Shown: positions 26,511 through 40,530, counted from the first letter of the stretch. The stretch: DNA of 64,000 nucleotides from Malurus cyaneus samueli (GCA_009741485.1 CM019216.1:23659119-23723118), one strand, 5' to 3'. Notes: generated from the letters alone by a model not told the origin. Made by a program: numbers and translations.

Positions 26511-28130
26511 TTCTTATTTCTTCAATACATAATTGATACTTACTCATCGGGGTTTTTGAAAGTAAATTTTAAATCAGCCATGCAAAGCTGTCATTCATTT
26601 TGCCTGAAAAAACAGTCTTGATTTCACATGTGAAAAGTAATTTCTATCCAGTCTATATTATGGTAAATGGAGTCTTATTACTGTTTTTTTTTTCCTTAGC
26701 TTCTGATCACCTTCACCCTCTCTCAGTCACTATCACTGCCCTAGCTGAGCAATTTTGACACTGTATTTTTCCTATTTTGTCTGTGAATCTCTATGCCTAT
26801 AAAGATTTTATGTTGCTTGTTATTCACCCATTTACCTGATTTGATGGCTGTTTACAGATAAAACTACCCCAAACCAGGATAAATCATTTTGAAAGCAAAA
26901 CAGACAGTAGAAAAGAAGCTGGTCAACCATCTCAAAGTCCCATCATTTTTAGATGAAAGATACTTTTGGTAAAAGCTAGAAGGCTCACAAAAGGGTGATA
27001 CCAGAGTCTAACTGCTAATAGAAATTGTAGCTATAAATATCAGTACCATACGCAAATTGTGGTAGTGTGACATGTAATACTCTATATTGATACTTATTGT
27101 AACAATATATCTGGGTTTCTTCAAAGCTGCTTCAATAGAAAATTATCTAAACATTGTTAAAGATATCTCTGCTTTGGGAAGATTCCAGGCTAAGCAGATG
27201 ACAAAAATATCAGTGGGTAGACTGCATCAATAGTCTAGAAATAAAATAAAGCATGTAGGAGACATAACGATGATAGGAGAGTGGTTAGCAATAGCCTTCC
27301 TATGCCTCAAGTCTCTTTAGTCTAGAAGGGAAATAGGAACAAGACATTGAATCAATCTTGTTGCTCGGATTATGGAGAAATAGTTTCCCAGTTTCTCAAA
27401 AAATCCCCAGAAACAAAGGAATTAAATACACCAACTTAGGGTTTAAGGGAGAAACTTGACATAACTTTGAAGGGCAGGCCAGGAAAAAATTAGTCCATCT
27501 CTGCATTCTTTGGAGAGTAGCAAGAGTATGCTTAACATCTGGGGGAGATAAGAGGAAAACTGAAAGGTTGAGAATACCTCAAGCTCTCTACAACAGATAA
27601 CAGTAATATTGCCTGCTGTTTCCTAAGAGGGAAATTGAATTGCTTTCTTGCTTTTAGATTTAGCAGTATTAGTGTTTTACTCTCAAGAAATTGCAGTTCA
27701 AATGAAAAATCCCAATGTAAAATGCTGCTTTCAGATCCCCATTTATTGGAAATGAAACAGCCTTTGTGAAAGGCATGTCCAATGGAGTTCTCTGATTTGT
27801 CACACAGCTCTTTCTGGTGGATGTTTAACTCACCTTTAAGTTCTGCTCTTAGCTTGCTCTAACAAAAGAGATAGATACAAAGAAAAAATAGAAGAAGAGA
27901 TGCAATCTGGGAAATATGGATTTGTTGACATCTGAAAGACTTAAAGGACTGATATTTTTTGTCAGCAGTCCAGACCATGGACTGACAGTCAGCCGAAACA
28001 TTTACTCTGATGCAGACTGAATTTACCCATCTGGTATAATTTCATCAGTCTTGCCTCCAACCCTTTTTTCAGGTGAGTTCAACTCTGCAGCATCTCATTT
28101 GTTGTGTTGGTTTCCTCTGGGGTCCTCAGT
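26511..28130. other. Non-coding DNA, no recognisable gene
   Basis: Unique AT-rich sequence without long open frames. The left margin may contain further decayed LINE sequence that I cannot delimit. Confidence 0.5.
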
Positions 28131-28258
28131 GGTTCAGGGGTGATGGCAACATTCCTGCTGGATTCTGGCAGCACACAAGGCAGTTACCCTGGTAGAGCCC
28201 TCTGCAGCTCTTCCACTTGTGTTGCTGTGTTAATTGGCATTTTCCTTAATGGCTCCAG
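28131..28258 (+). other. Weak exon-like segment
   Basis: The tract ttggtttcctctggggtcctcag ends just before this segment and is a fair splice acceptor (AG at 28129-28130). A CAG|gttacc donor-like site follows at about 28258. One frame stays open throughout (part of 28104-28286), giving a small, Ser/Gly/Leu-rich peptide with no recognised family. The evidence is weak and chance is likely. Confidence 0.1.
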
Positions 28259-31200
28259 GTTACCAGAACCTGTTATGTACTTCTAATTGCTTACCTGTGT
28301 TTGACCTCACTGTCAACATATACTGCCTAAACCTAAAGTCCTACAGAATCTGGACATTGGGAAAGTCTGCCAGACCCTATGAGAAACAAAGTCCGGCATC
28401 AACTTTATGGAGCAAGGTGTTAACTGGTGTTAGCAAAGTGTTCTATATGTGGGCTGAAAAGTTCATTGCAGCAGATCTGCTGTGTTGAGTTTGCTAAAGA
28501 ATATTACAAAAAATATGCCAATTCATAAGAAAGTTTTATTGTTTCCTACCCAAAAATTTGGGTCTAGAAAATAAAGATGTATTTGAGTATCCAAGCAATA
28601 ATCTCCCATTTCTTTTACAAATGAGCTAAGGGCTGTATATTTATAATGAAACCCAGTTTCCACTAAAAGAATCAATTATCATGAATAAGTTAACTTTTCC
28701 CATTCCAGTCCAGACACACCAACTTTACTGGTCCCCTTAATTATAAGGATGAGCAATGATCCCCTGCAGCAAACTGGAGTTACTGTATGACATTTGATGA
28801 TATACCATATAATGTGTCAGAGGAGACTCTATGTCATTGTAACTCAGTGCTGCACACTTTCTGGTGCCAATGCATTCTGAGGTGATGAAAATTCGTTCTT
28901 CACTTTATCAGCAGAGGTAAAAATTTTTTAGTTAAGTTGGAAGAGAGAAAACATAAATAATTTAAGATCTACCTTCTTAATATTTGCCTATTTTTAATGA
29001 AATTTAAAGACAGACACATTTTTAATAAAATGATAAACTCATGGGGCAACATTCTTCCAGCTTGATTTTTTAGTCAAAATTTGCTATATTCAATTAGTAT
29101 GAAAAATGTATTATATATCTTTTTACATGTACACTCTACATGTTTATCAGCAGTGCGCTGTAAAGTAAAGTTCTGCAATAATCTCAGGGAGATAAAATGT
29201 AAATAATTAAATACTTTCCGTATAATTAATAATCTCGATAATTAAATGTTGTTCTAGAACAGGATTAGCTATTATGAAATTTAGAGATAGAGCAACTTAG
29301 TGAAACAATAAAGGCTATTCATAGTATAAAAGGTTTCTATTTTGCTGTGTCAATCAAAATTCAACTTACTTGGTAATCTTCAGAAGATTTTATCTGCTGA
29401 ATTGTAGCTCAATTTCCCACAAACAGATTTAATTTTCTCTACTCAGTAATGCCCAATAGAATTTGCTATTTGCTTTTTTTCCCCCCAAAAAATTCAGGAT
29501 ACTGCCAAGACATCTGAAGATTTCTTGGGCAAAAAGACTAGATCATCTTACATTTAGGGTTCATTGAAGGGTCCATTATTTTTTATAGAAAAATTGTAAG
29601 TATCTCATAAGCTCATAGCTCCCCTTCTGGAAATGCGGTATACTATACGCAAAGTAAAGGCAACATATATTCTTATTTTCTGTCTGCTACTCTGCAAATA
29701 ATTTTAAAAATATCTGTTTTTCCAATGTAGCCCTCTTTAGCAACCACACTTCCATGTCAGTCAGTGAAGGCTTAAGATAACATCTTCTCTTTAATAAGAG
29801 AGATTAAATCCAGCAAATTTAGCTGCCACTACAGCAGAAGACAGTAAGTCACAGCAAGTGACTTCTTTTTCTTTTATGTGGGGCAAAATGCTACAGCTTA
29901 CTCCTGTGTTGGGTGTGCCTACATACACTCTGCAGAGGAGTAGGAGTTTAGAGAATATTTCTCTCTTTTGGGGCAAAAGAGCTGAGAATGACCTATTAAA
30001 AGTTCATGTGGCAAACTATGTTCTGATTAGCCTACTACTAACAAATTAGGTGTTAGCTGGTGCTCCTAACCTTATAGCTAAAGGATAAGGAATGCCAATC
30101 ATTTTCCCTGTCTCATACGTTCTGTCTTGCAAATAGGGAAGTTGCTCTTTCATGGTCATTAAAAAGAAAATCATATTTAGGGTACATATACAATGATTTT
30201 TGTACACAACCATCACAAATTTGCTCATTTGCCCAAACAGCAGGATAGAAGCATGATTCAATCAAGAGAAGTATAGCTTTAATCAGAAATTAGTGCCATA
30301 CAGAGTCAAAGACAATAGACTTCTCTGCCACTGCTTACACAGACTGTACTACTATATGAATATTGTTGGAAGAGTATTACAGGCAGGTGACTGAAAAGAA
30401 ACTGCTGCTGAAGCATGAATGAGTTTACCAAAAAATATCACTATATAAATATATGTACACTAAGAGATTTTAGACAAATAATATAAAACATAATTAGATG
30501 TTGAAACTGTCCATTTCACCACATGATTCTGGAAATTGTCCATAATATCATCCCAAGAAAAAGAGTGACTTACCAAGATGAAGATGGAAACAATTTTTGA
30601 ACATTTAGCAAATCTGGAATTTAAATGTTGTTTGATGTGACAAATAAGTGAAAATAATTGACAGTTGTCCCTAAGTGTATGAAGAAAGAGATGATAATAT
30701 CTAGCTAGCGTCATAAACTACTTTTCATCTACGGATCTCAAGGAGTTTGCAAAAGGAGGTCATGAAAACTTCAAAGGTATTTGGAATTGATTAAAATGTG
30801 ACAGAATGGAAGATTTGTCATATTTATATTCTACAAAGTAGTTTCTGAAGTGCTGTAGAGGATAACACACCTAAGAATTGCCAGTGAAAAAAGTATTACA
30901 GCAGACAATACTCACAAAATAGAGTGGAGAAAAAGAACCTGTTTTAACGTTGTTTTTCACAGCACTTTTTGTAGACATGTTTTTTAAAAAATTAAGAGAA
31001 TATACTGGTTCATATATTTATATGTATCCTAAGAGAAATTGAATTGCTTTTAAAATATATTTTAAAATAAATATTCTTTACAAATTGGGGTTAGATGCCA
31101 AAGAATATTGAATATGTACTTAATTGATTCTTGTATCATGAAAAAAGATATATACAACTCAGATATAGGGAGTTGTTGGTTTTTTTCCCCCAGTGCTTGC

Positions 31201-33987
31201 TGATTGCATTGGAAGTGGGGTCCCTTATCAGAAGTGACTATAATGAGGGGTTTCCCTCCTGTCAAAAATCTTGCTTTTCAAAAACATTTTTTTGGGCCCA
31301 AATAATTATGAATCAATGACATTGATCCCACTGATTCTTACACATGTAGATTATCATCATTGATAGATGTGAGCTTCCCTGCCAAGTATTTCCAGGCAGC
31401 TTCTGGGGTCGGGCATCCTCAGGATTCCAGCTGCTTGGCATGATGTTTTGTAAATTCTGATAAATGTTTCTAGGGTAACTAGAAGTAGAGGCATTACTCT
31501 AGTAGAGGCATTAGTGAGCTGATGTGTCACAAACATTACTCCTCTACATTTTTTTCTTTAGTCTGTGCAATAGTCTTGGCCGAGGGAACTTGGCACATTG
31601 GTCATGAGCTGAGTACAAATTTACAAATGTGCTGTTGTCCTTGCCCCAGTCACAGATCACGTTTTATTAGGACTGGAGACTACATCCCACACCAAGCACA
31701 TCACCGTGCCACAAGAGTGGATTTGACAAACTGCACTAGGGCGGTGAGTCCTGTGGCCATTCAGGTGGGGTCCAGACCAGATCCTCTGGGAGTTTTTTAT
31801 AGATTTGTTGGGATTTGTTAAACTGAGAGTGTTTCAGTCAGAGCAGTTCCTACAGCTCTAGTAAATGCCATACATACACACAGAACAGAGACTAAAAGGA
31901 GTTATGGCTTCTGAAGATTTAAAGTATTTCCCAGTTTCAGATGTCTTGTCAGTTCCCCCCCACTACATTATATAGGCAGAAACCAAAAAATCCCTACCCT
32001 TTTCAGCAGAAGTCAGTGGAGAAACAAAGTACAGAATTGTGAGGACTCAGAATGTAATAAAATTTGTTGACAGTAATGAGAATGCAAAAGCAAATAGAAT
32101 TGTTAGCCATGAAATAATTGGTACAGCTTCGCACACATCAGCTTCTCCCTATTACTTGCAGATGTGCTTGACAGCCAACTGTTTAGGGCAGTAAAAACCC
32201 ATACTACAAATACCAAACTGTTTCAAAGACCAAGATGTGTACTTTTGAATTACAGCTGTGAGTTATTCCCTATCCTCTTACTCTGGTGATGGATGAACTA
32301 AGATATGTGAACATTCTGCTTCAGAACAGCATGAAAAACCTGGTGCATTTTTATAAGGGACTAGAGGTTATTTCAAACCTATCATCTGAGGAATGCTGTC
32401 AGTTTGCATTTACCACAGGGGTTTCTGGATTCTTAGCTCATTTTTTATGCTTGTCAAATAATTTGCTCTACATGCAAAGCCTTCCTACAGACACATGGAC
32501 CAAGAAGGGCAAAACCGATTTGAATCTTTGGGTAGTTATTTCTCCCTGTAATTTTCTGTCTTTTTTTAAACTTTCTTTATTTAAAAAATGTATTATTTTT
32601 TTTTTAATACAAGCCTTCTGATACTATTTTCTGATTGCCAAATTCCTAGTCTTTCTCACCTATGAATCTTGTAGGAATAAAATACACAGCCAAAGTCATC
32701 TCAGCAGGGTTGCATTTCAGTGCTAGTGCTCTTGGTCAGCTCAAATCAGTCCCCCTATTGCATGAGGCAAGGTCTCCTCTGCTTCAAAGCAGGTCTCCTT
32801 CTACTGATTCTCTGTGAAATTGCTGTATGCTTTTACTCATTTGTTTAGCTGGCATTAGTCATCATGTTGGGTGCACTCAACACATTAAAAATATTCTGTA
32901 TTCCCTTCTTTTCCATTCTTTGCTATCACTTAGGCTGGGACTGAAGGATTAGCAATGGGTTGCAGTGCTGTTAAATATTTTATTTAAGTTTAAATAGAGA
33001 CCCGAGGTCAGATCTTGCTCTGATGGCCAGTAAGGATATCGTCCTCTTCACTGAAAGCATAGAGAACCTAGGAATTTACATTATAGAAACTGCCTCACAA
33101 AGCACCTACAAATTAGGGAAAATGTATGTCCCCTACAAATGTAGTGTTGAGGCATTTTTAAGATCTTGGCTTTAATGCCTCATTCTCATGCTAACAGAGC
33201 AGTCTGTCTCCTGTTGTTTTGTACACAGCTCTAGATCTTAAAAGAATTCTAGATCTCAAAAAGAAAAGGTGATTTTTTTTTTCTTCCATCTTACACTGGA
33301 AAATGATTAAAATATGTTTTAAAACTTAAGGCAGCAAGTCCTAGATTTGTGAGGTCAGAAAACTTCTGGACAACAACTCATGGCTTAATTCCCCAAAAGT
33401 TCTTTGTTTGAAGATCCTTAGCTTATTATGACTTCGATCATACTTAAGCTGAGATTTTTTGCACTTTTCATTTAGTTAAAATAATTATGTTCACTAGTAT
33501 TAGATACATACTCAGGAACACTGAAATATGTTTGGGTTACAGATAAAGGTTATCTTTGGATATTAAACTATTTGGTATATAATTTAGTAGTATAGAACAC
33601 TGTACCCATACAGCAGTTGCCATGGGAAAAGTGAATATTGAAAAATATGAACATAGAATATTAACATAAAAACTGCATTATGCATTAGTCACTCTGCTAT
33701 ACAATAGTGCTATTCATAAAAATGGACCTTTTAGATTTAAATACTTGATGTAAAAATTGAGTAAAAGAGAAAAAGACAAGAAATGATAATTTGCCTTTGA
33801 GTTTCTCTGATAGTACATAGATATTCACAGTTTCTCAGCTGACTAATTCAAACCCATTGGATTAAAAGGAGCCAGGACAATGATCTCATTAATTTTTGGT
33901 GACAGTCATCAACCCAGAGTGTGACCAGAATATGAACACAATTGAGAAAATAATAGACTTTTTTGCAGCCAACCTTTTGTGTATATT
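28259..33987. other. Non-coding DNA, no recognisable gene
   Basis: Long unique AT-rich stretch. A somewhat GC-richer segment near 31540-31800 holds a 99-codon open frame (31522-31821, +) that I do not recognise. A T-rich run lies near 32598-32607. No repeats of known family were seen. Confidence 0.5.
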
Positions 33988-34001
33988 TAAGCACGTGCTT
34001 A
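33988..34001. promoter_or_regulatory. 14-bp perfect palindrome with E-box
   Basis: The sequence taagcacgtgctta is its own reverse complement and centres on CACGTG, the established core of bHLH-ZIP (USF/MYC/CLOCK-type) sites. It is isolated in AT-rich DNA. Function is inference only. Confidence 0.3.
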
Positions 34002-34854
34002 GCTCTTTCCCTACACAGAAAAGGTCTTAGATTTTTCTCTGCTGAGGCTTATGATCCTTTGGTATTGATATATGTCTTTTGGCAATTTTAATGTTTAGGA
34101 GTAGATTAAAAGTTTCTATTTCTTATTAACTGACAATTTTACACTCAAGATGGGATGAACCTACTGCTCTCTTCTGACTGCTTGGCAAAGTTAAGTGTAA
34201 ATATTTTGTTTAATTCAGGTTTCTAACTCAGATGAAATTGCCAGGATTCAAGCAAGGAAAATGTCCACAGTAATTAAATTTTTCTGCAACAAAACCATTT
34301 TTATGAGTTCTTTACTAATGTGGAGATCTGAAAAGTCATTCTCTCATATAGAATTTTACAGACAAGAATTTGCATTCTTAAGCTTTATATTATCAGGTAC
34401 CATTCTACATTAACTGGCCTGGCATAAGCTTGCAAACAACTGCAGTCTGGTTGAGATTGCTTCCCTTTAGAAACCTTCAGGTTTGTTTTTCACAGGTGGT
34501 TTTCGCAGCAGTGGGGTGGCCCTTGGTTGATGGGTTCTGCTTTGCTGTTCCTCCTCGGGGAGTCCCCACAGCTCCTGGCACCTGACAAAGGGAGCCTCTG
34601 GCTCATGCTGTCCCCTTGGACAATGCCCCTCTTTCTGCAAAGCAACCTAGTTCTTCTCTGAGCCTGAAACCCTAAATGCTGTCTCAGGATCTTGCAGAAG
34701 AGAAATCTACACCTTTTTTAGGATCTGATTTTTAAATCTAATAATTTGATCTTAACATCTTCAAAGAGAAAAATAAATGACTGAAGTGTTTGTTATATCT
34801 TAAATGGATTTCATACTTATCCACACGTATAAGAGCATTTAAAATATTCTGATA

Positions 34855-34856
<2 letters not shown>
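34002..34856. other. Non-coding DNA with a GC-richer patch
   Basis: The segment from about 34490 to 34670 is clearly more GC-rich (phrases such as ctcctcggggagtccccac) than its flanks. I cannot assign it to a repeat family or a coding frame. Confidence 0.4.

Positions 34857-34886
<30 letters not shown>
34857..34886. repeat. Poly(T) run of 30
   Basis: Thirty consecutive T. Read on the minus strand it would be a poly(A) tail, but the adjoining minus-strand sequence lacks AATAAA within the last few tens of bases and no retrocopy is recognised. The run length may be unreliable in sequencing. Confidence 0.95.
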
Positions 34887-34889
<3 letters not shown>

Positions 34890-36128
34890 GAATCATATCA
34901 ATAGTTTGGTTTTAAATGCCTTTTTTTGCAGAAAGGACGAGAAATATTTTTCCATCTGCAAATTCATACTATGTAGAGTAGTAGAATGTCAGGTAGATGA
35001 CACTCAAGAAATTGTTGACCAGTTTTTGCTTCAATGTAGTATGTCACTTAGCTGATTTTATTTAGGGATCATTTTTAACTTTGAGAAAGATGGTATTTGT
35101 ATGTCACCTCTTTTCTTTAGATATCTCTCTGGAATTGGTACTAAAAATCTGATTTACATCTCTTAGTTTATTAAAAAAAAACCAAAATGCCATCAATTCA
35201 GGGATGAATGCTCATTGAGAGCATAAAGCATCATTCTCTGTTAGGTTCTAAAAGATGAACAGAGAGAACTGACTCAAAACATAGAGCTGCAAAGGTTAGA
35301 TGCTGTGAGACGTCCACAGTGACAGAGACTGAAAATAGTAAGGAAGATTTGAAAGGAAGAAAAATTCCTAGAAGTCTGTGGCAGAAAACATTTATACCTT
35401 GTTCTCAGGCTTCATGTAGTATTGCTGTAAGAAACAGGACTGGATAGGGCAGAAGCCTCCTCAGAAGGGACAGTTGCTCTTTCTCTCAGCAGCTGCTCAA
35501 GGAGAGAAGGTCACAGGAATGGTTTGACATGAGAAAGGGAAGTAATCAGAGAGGCACAGCAATTGGGTGGTGCTTGCAGTTAATACAGACACTGACAGGC
35601 TCCTGGAAAGAGGAGGAGTGGACAGAAAGGCTTCAGGAGTCTTGGAGGGTAGAAAAAGTATCCCTTGGATCAGAGAAAATTGGGCAGATTTTGTTGCTTC
35701 CCAGAAACTCTGAGTTAAGCAACAGAAGAGAAGTCAGCAAACAGAGGTTCGTGGGGCAAGCCTATAGTACCCCAAAAGCAGCAATGTATAAAAAATCAAG
35801 TGATCCATATTCTACATGATACAGTTACTTGGAGTACTTTTCACTTAAGAGTGAACTTCACTCGTTTGTAATCTGAAATATAAGTTTGCTTTGAATACAA
35901 AAGACATTCTGGTCTTCCAGGATATCACAGTAAGAAAAAAGTCCATAGAGAGTTATGTCTCAAATCTATGGGTTTCTAGCCCCCCATCAGACAGGGGTAG
36001 CTCAAGCCTTTCAGAAAGGGGCATCATGGAGAGCTGGGCATACTGCTTTCAGCTTGGCAAAAAACAAATCACTCCTTTTGGGAGGACCCACAGATTGCTG
36101 GCCTGCATTTCAGTGGGTGTTTAGTTTA
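34887..36128. other. Unassigned DNA upstream of the LTR
   Basis: This holds a 96-codon open frame at 35529-35819 (+), rich in Arg, Lys, Glu and Trp. I found no retroviral gag, protease or polymerase motif in it. It lies directly 5' of the LTR, so if the LTR were a 3' LTR this is where internal sequence would be, but nothing supports that. Confidence 0.4.
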
Positions 36129-37007
36129 TGTGGCAAGTTTTTGATAGTGGAGGGGTGTTGGAGGAGAGAGGGCTGCAAGTATGACTTCTGTTAGAAGCTG
36201 CCCATGTCAGACAGAGCCTGTGCCAGGGGGCTCCAAGCTGGACCAGCTGCTGGCCAAAGCTGAGCCAAAGTGATGTTGGGAGCACATGTGATAACACATT
36301 ACAGAATGGGAAAAACAATGCTGCACAGCAACAGTTGTTAGAGACAAGTGAGACTATTTGAGAGGAACAAGCCTGGAAACACCAAGGTCAGTGAAGAATC
36401 GGGGAGAAGATGAAGATTCTGCTGCAGCCCCTGGTTGGACCTGTGGCCCTATGGGGAGGGGAGCCATGCGGCAGCAGTCTGCTCCTGAAGGACTATCCCT
36501 GATGGAAAGGGCATGTGCTGAAGCATCCATGGACTGCATTCTGTGGGAAGGTCTGACACTGGAGAAATTCATGAAAGGCTGCCTTTCTCAGAAGAGATCC
36601 CATGCTGGAGCATGGAGAGAGCGTGAGGAGGAATGAGCAGCAGAGATGATGTGTAATGAACAGACTGAAACACTTTCTCACCAGGCTGCTTGGCCACTCA
36701 GTGTGAAGAGGCTCAGAAATATCGTGCAAAGTTGAACAAGGAAAGATGGGAAGGATGGGGAAAATTTGGGGTTTTTTTTGGAATTTTTAAACTTGTTCTT
36801 ATTTCTTGTTATCCTATTCCATTATTGACAATAAACTAATTTGCCCAAGTTAAGTTTGTTTTGCCTGTAACATTATTTCTCTGTCCTTATCTTGACTCAC
36901 GAGCTTTTTGTATTTTTTTTTCTTTCCCCTTGTATTGTTAATAGAGAGAGAATGATGGAGCAGCTTGGCGGGCACCTGGCAACTAGCCAAGGTCAGAGCA
37001 CTGCACA
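36129..37007 (+). mobile_element. ERVL-type long terminal repeat (apparently solo)
   Basis: This is a non-coding endogenous retrovirus LTR, about 880 bp, plus orientation. It starts tgtggcaag and carries the family's recurring phrases (cacc-aaggtcagtgaag, ctgcagcccctggt, tgatggaaagg), a polyadenylation signal aataaa (36830-36835), and a characteristic tail ctcacgagctttttgta...ggcacctggcaactagcc ending near ctgcaca. I base the family on recollection of similar songbird LTRs and on clear alignment to the second copy at 63490. No recognisable primer-binding site, gag or pol flanks it, and no clean 5-bp target duplication is seen. It is therefore probably a solo LTR left by recombination. Open frames inside it are fortuitous. 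Confidence 0.85.
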
Positions 37008-40000
37008 GCATGAGAATGTCAATACTTATCATCCTCTTAAGAGAAAGGAAGCGAGTCATGAAGGCAGTGAAGCAGGCAGTAGCAGCAATGGGGAAAATGT
37101 GGAGACCTTTATTAACTTACAAGACTACATGTTTTTATGTCATGTTGCTATTCTAAGAAGATTGCGGAAATTATGCTTTATTTAGGTGGTCTTATACAAC
37201 TTCCAGTTGGTACAGATGAGTAAGGAATCCCTCAGATTGCTCAAAACAGGCAAGTTTTAAAATATTCCTTATGTTGAGGAAACCTGGATTGTCAAAAAGC
37301 TGGCAGGTCAGTTAAAATTTGGAATGACATTTATGACCTCCTGTTGAAACCATATTTGAAATTGAATAATCAGAAAAAAAAGTGAGAAAAAAATAATAGT
37401 TGTTGTTATAGGGAGGCGAAAGCTTCAACAGTTGAGGCACATCAGTTCCACTAAAGAGTCCTGTCTGCCAAAAAATGTAACTCAAATAGGGAGTCAGACC
37501 AGGAGACTCAATAGGGAACAAGAAGGGGCTCAGTAGAGTGGTATAAAATGAATTGGATTCTATTCAAAGTTATCCTGCTTAAAATGAAGCTCCTACTTGT
37601 GTATAAAAAAATTTATTCAGTGGAGTCTAGTCAGTATTGGAATTCCTGAAATTGATCCTGCAGGAACCTAAGAAGCACTCTTTTTTGCTACCTCAGTCTA
37701 CAATATCTTGTGTAATTGCTATTGAAAATAGCTGCTCTCTCTATCATGACCAGAAATGTGATCTGTACAGTGAAATCCCAGCCTAGGAACTGAAAATATG
37801 TAGGATCTCTAGCTGAAATAGGCAACAGACATTGATTTCTTACGTCTCAAATTTGCCAAGAGCGGATTCCATGACTCTGATTCTTCATAATCATGAAGCT
37901 TCTGAATAACAAAATTTTTTTAGAGTGTATATAACTTTGTGCTTTGAATAAGGTACAAAATGCTTTTGTATTTTGCAGATTTTGAATTTTAATTAATGAC
38001 AATTATATTCACCGATATATTTTCCAAAATTTTTACATTTACTTCACATAGAGCTAGTTCAATTTATTCTAATTATAGAAGTCATTTAAAAAAAGACTAT
38101 GTGCATTAAAAATATGAAGCAGATGGTGAAATATCAATTTGTTTATGATGAGATTTTCTTTTAAGATTATCTATATAAGATGTTCCCTATTATTTTGTAA
38201 TGCGCTCTTTTTTGAATCTCGTTGGAATGGCTATTGTAAGGGTATATTTTAAATAGAAATAGAAACTAAGCACAAATGGCCACAAGTGAGCCTGCCAAGA
38301 TGAGAAAATGACAGTTCTGTTCCACTGTAGAAATAAAACTAACACTAATCTTGCACTTATGTAACCCCAATACATGATGCATCACTTAGATACTCAAATT
38401 GGTCTGGAATAACCTGTACCTCTAAAAAGAACATGGGTTTATTGTGTTTTTTTTCATGGGTTATACTTGATTGAAAAAATTTGAGCCAGGAAAATAAGTA
38501 GAATTAAGTGATACTTGGTTTGGTTTTGGCATTACTTTGTCTACAGAATGGACAACTTAGTTTTGTGGAAAAAAAGTGATTTCACTCTATATGGTAGACT
38601 ACTTGAGTTTACCATATGAAATACTGGTGAATTCAGTGCATCTCTGTAGGCTATTACAACTTCAAATTAGGTGTTAAAGAATTAATAGTTTGTTACTTTA
38701 AGTAAGCCTAGTAAGATCAGGCTATTCCAGTATAATTTTATTTTAAGTGTATTAGTTGGTTATCCCCAGCTGAAAAGGACAAATGAGTTCCGCTCAAGGC
38801 ACCCTTTCATCTTCATTGATCCATGCTAAAAAAAGTACTATAAGTTCTACTGAAACATGTTTTGGGCCTAAAAACAAGAAGTAAGTATATGATAAGGAGA
38901 TTAGATAAAAACTGTAACCATTGCTGTAGTTTAGACTTTTTTTAGGATGTGAACACTGAAAACAAATACTAGAATTGCTTATGGCATATCTAATAAAATG
39001 TCTGTGTTTTCTTCCACTAAAAGAGGTTCAGCATCTTGAAGTGTCAGTAGCCAGTTTAGATGGAGAGATAATAAGCTAAAACCATAAATTAATTTTGCTT
39101 CCTTAAGTCTTGCAGGAACATGGAGAAACTTTAGGAATGATTGATAGTGGCAGGATGAGACAGATAGGAAGAGATGGACTGGGAAGTATTTAATGACTCT
39201 TTGTGGTATTACATCTGTCACACTTTTTGTGCTACATTAAAGTTTCATTATTTTCATATTTCTTGTGTTCATATTTTCCCATCCTCTTCTTTCTGCTAAA
39301 TTTACCAAGTAATACAATGTGGATAATAGAGAGCTATTGCTGCAAATATCATTGAATCTGTTACTGGACTGAATAAAGTACCTCAGCCATGCATTCCTTT
39401 TCATAATGCATTTTCAATTAGTTTTGGAATTCTATACAATGTAGCCTCACTCTATTTTTTAATAATTGTGTATTTCTAAAAAGTCATAGTGAAACTTCCA
39501 TTATGCAACTATTAATAACATGAATCAATTTCATTTGGCCAAAGAAAATTATTGCACTTGTCTGTTTACTGAAGAAGTTTATTCCTCTAAGGACTTGCCT
39601 TCCCCAGGCTCTTAAAACAAATGGTTTATCTTTGCTCATCTGAAAGATAACAGGCAGAATCTGAGAGAATCAGGTTTCCTTTCATTCAATCTTGTTCCTT
39701 CCATCCATGTCCTTTCACCTTTGCAGCCTACACACAGAGTTCAGTATTTTAGTTGCTTGGAAAAACATAAAGTGTTTTGCCTGCAGGTATTTTCCTAAGA
39801 CTTCAATATTTTTAAAAAAGATGTCTGTAATTTCTAACAGTGTTTCTCTTAGATTCTTGAGGTTATAACAGACTTCTGTTCATTAGTGAATATGTTGTTT
39901 ATGTTTTAAGATTGGAAAGCAAAATATTATTTATTAAGTAAGTTATACTATGTGTAGGTTATGGATCCATAGGATTTGTTTCAGGATCTGTTCTGAAACT

Positions 40001-40530
40001 GGAATATATATTCAGTACATGGAGATATTAAATGCCAACACTTCACTGCCAACAGGACCTAAAGTAATGCAGAATTCTCCACTTGACTAAGATAAGTAGA
40101 AGGCTGATTGAAATAATGGCACTGGAGGCAGAAATCCAGACTGATGCTCTCCTGCTAATGCTTTTTCACTTTTTACATAACCAAACTAAAAGGGGCTCTT
40201 TTCTTTTGATAATTATGCAGCATGATTCTTTCAAGGATAGGTTGCATTTTGCTATGATCTCAAATATTTAATCTGTAGAGGCTCTGAAATGTTAAAATAC
40301 ACCCCATATTTAAGTGCCCTTTAGAACAGAGAATCGAAAACAGCACCAAGAATTCATAAGAGCTGCATGAGTCACATTCAGCCATAGGAGCTGCACAGTT
40401 ACCAACACACACTTTATGACTTTTAGATGATAGCTTTCTCCTCGCCCCATTGTCCACAGCATACATCATTTCACTTTTATGCATTTTTTAATCATTATAT
40501 CTCAAGTCATTCCTCTGTTAATACAACAGT
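37008..40530. other. Non-coding DNA, no recognisable gene
   Basis: Unique AT-rich sequence with no primer-binding site or retroviral internal sequence immediately after the LTR. Short unrecognised minus-strand frames occur at 37312-37521, 38190-38375 and 38979-39221. Confidence 0.5.

Noticed and set aside
35529..35819. Possible gag-like internal sequence upstream of the LTR
   Set aside because: No zinc knuckle, capsid, protease or polymerase motif, and no second LTR or primer-binding site nearby.
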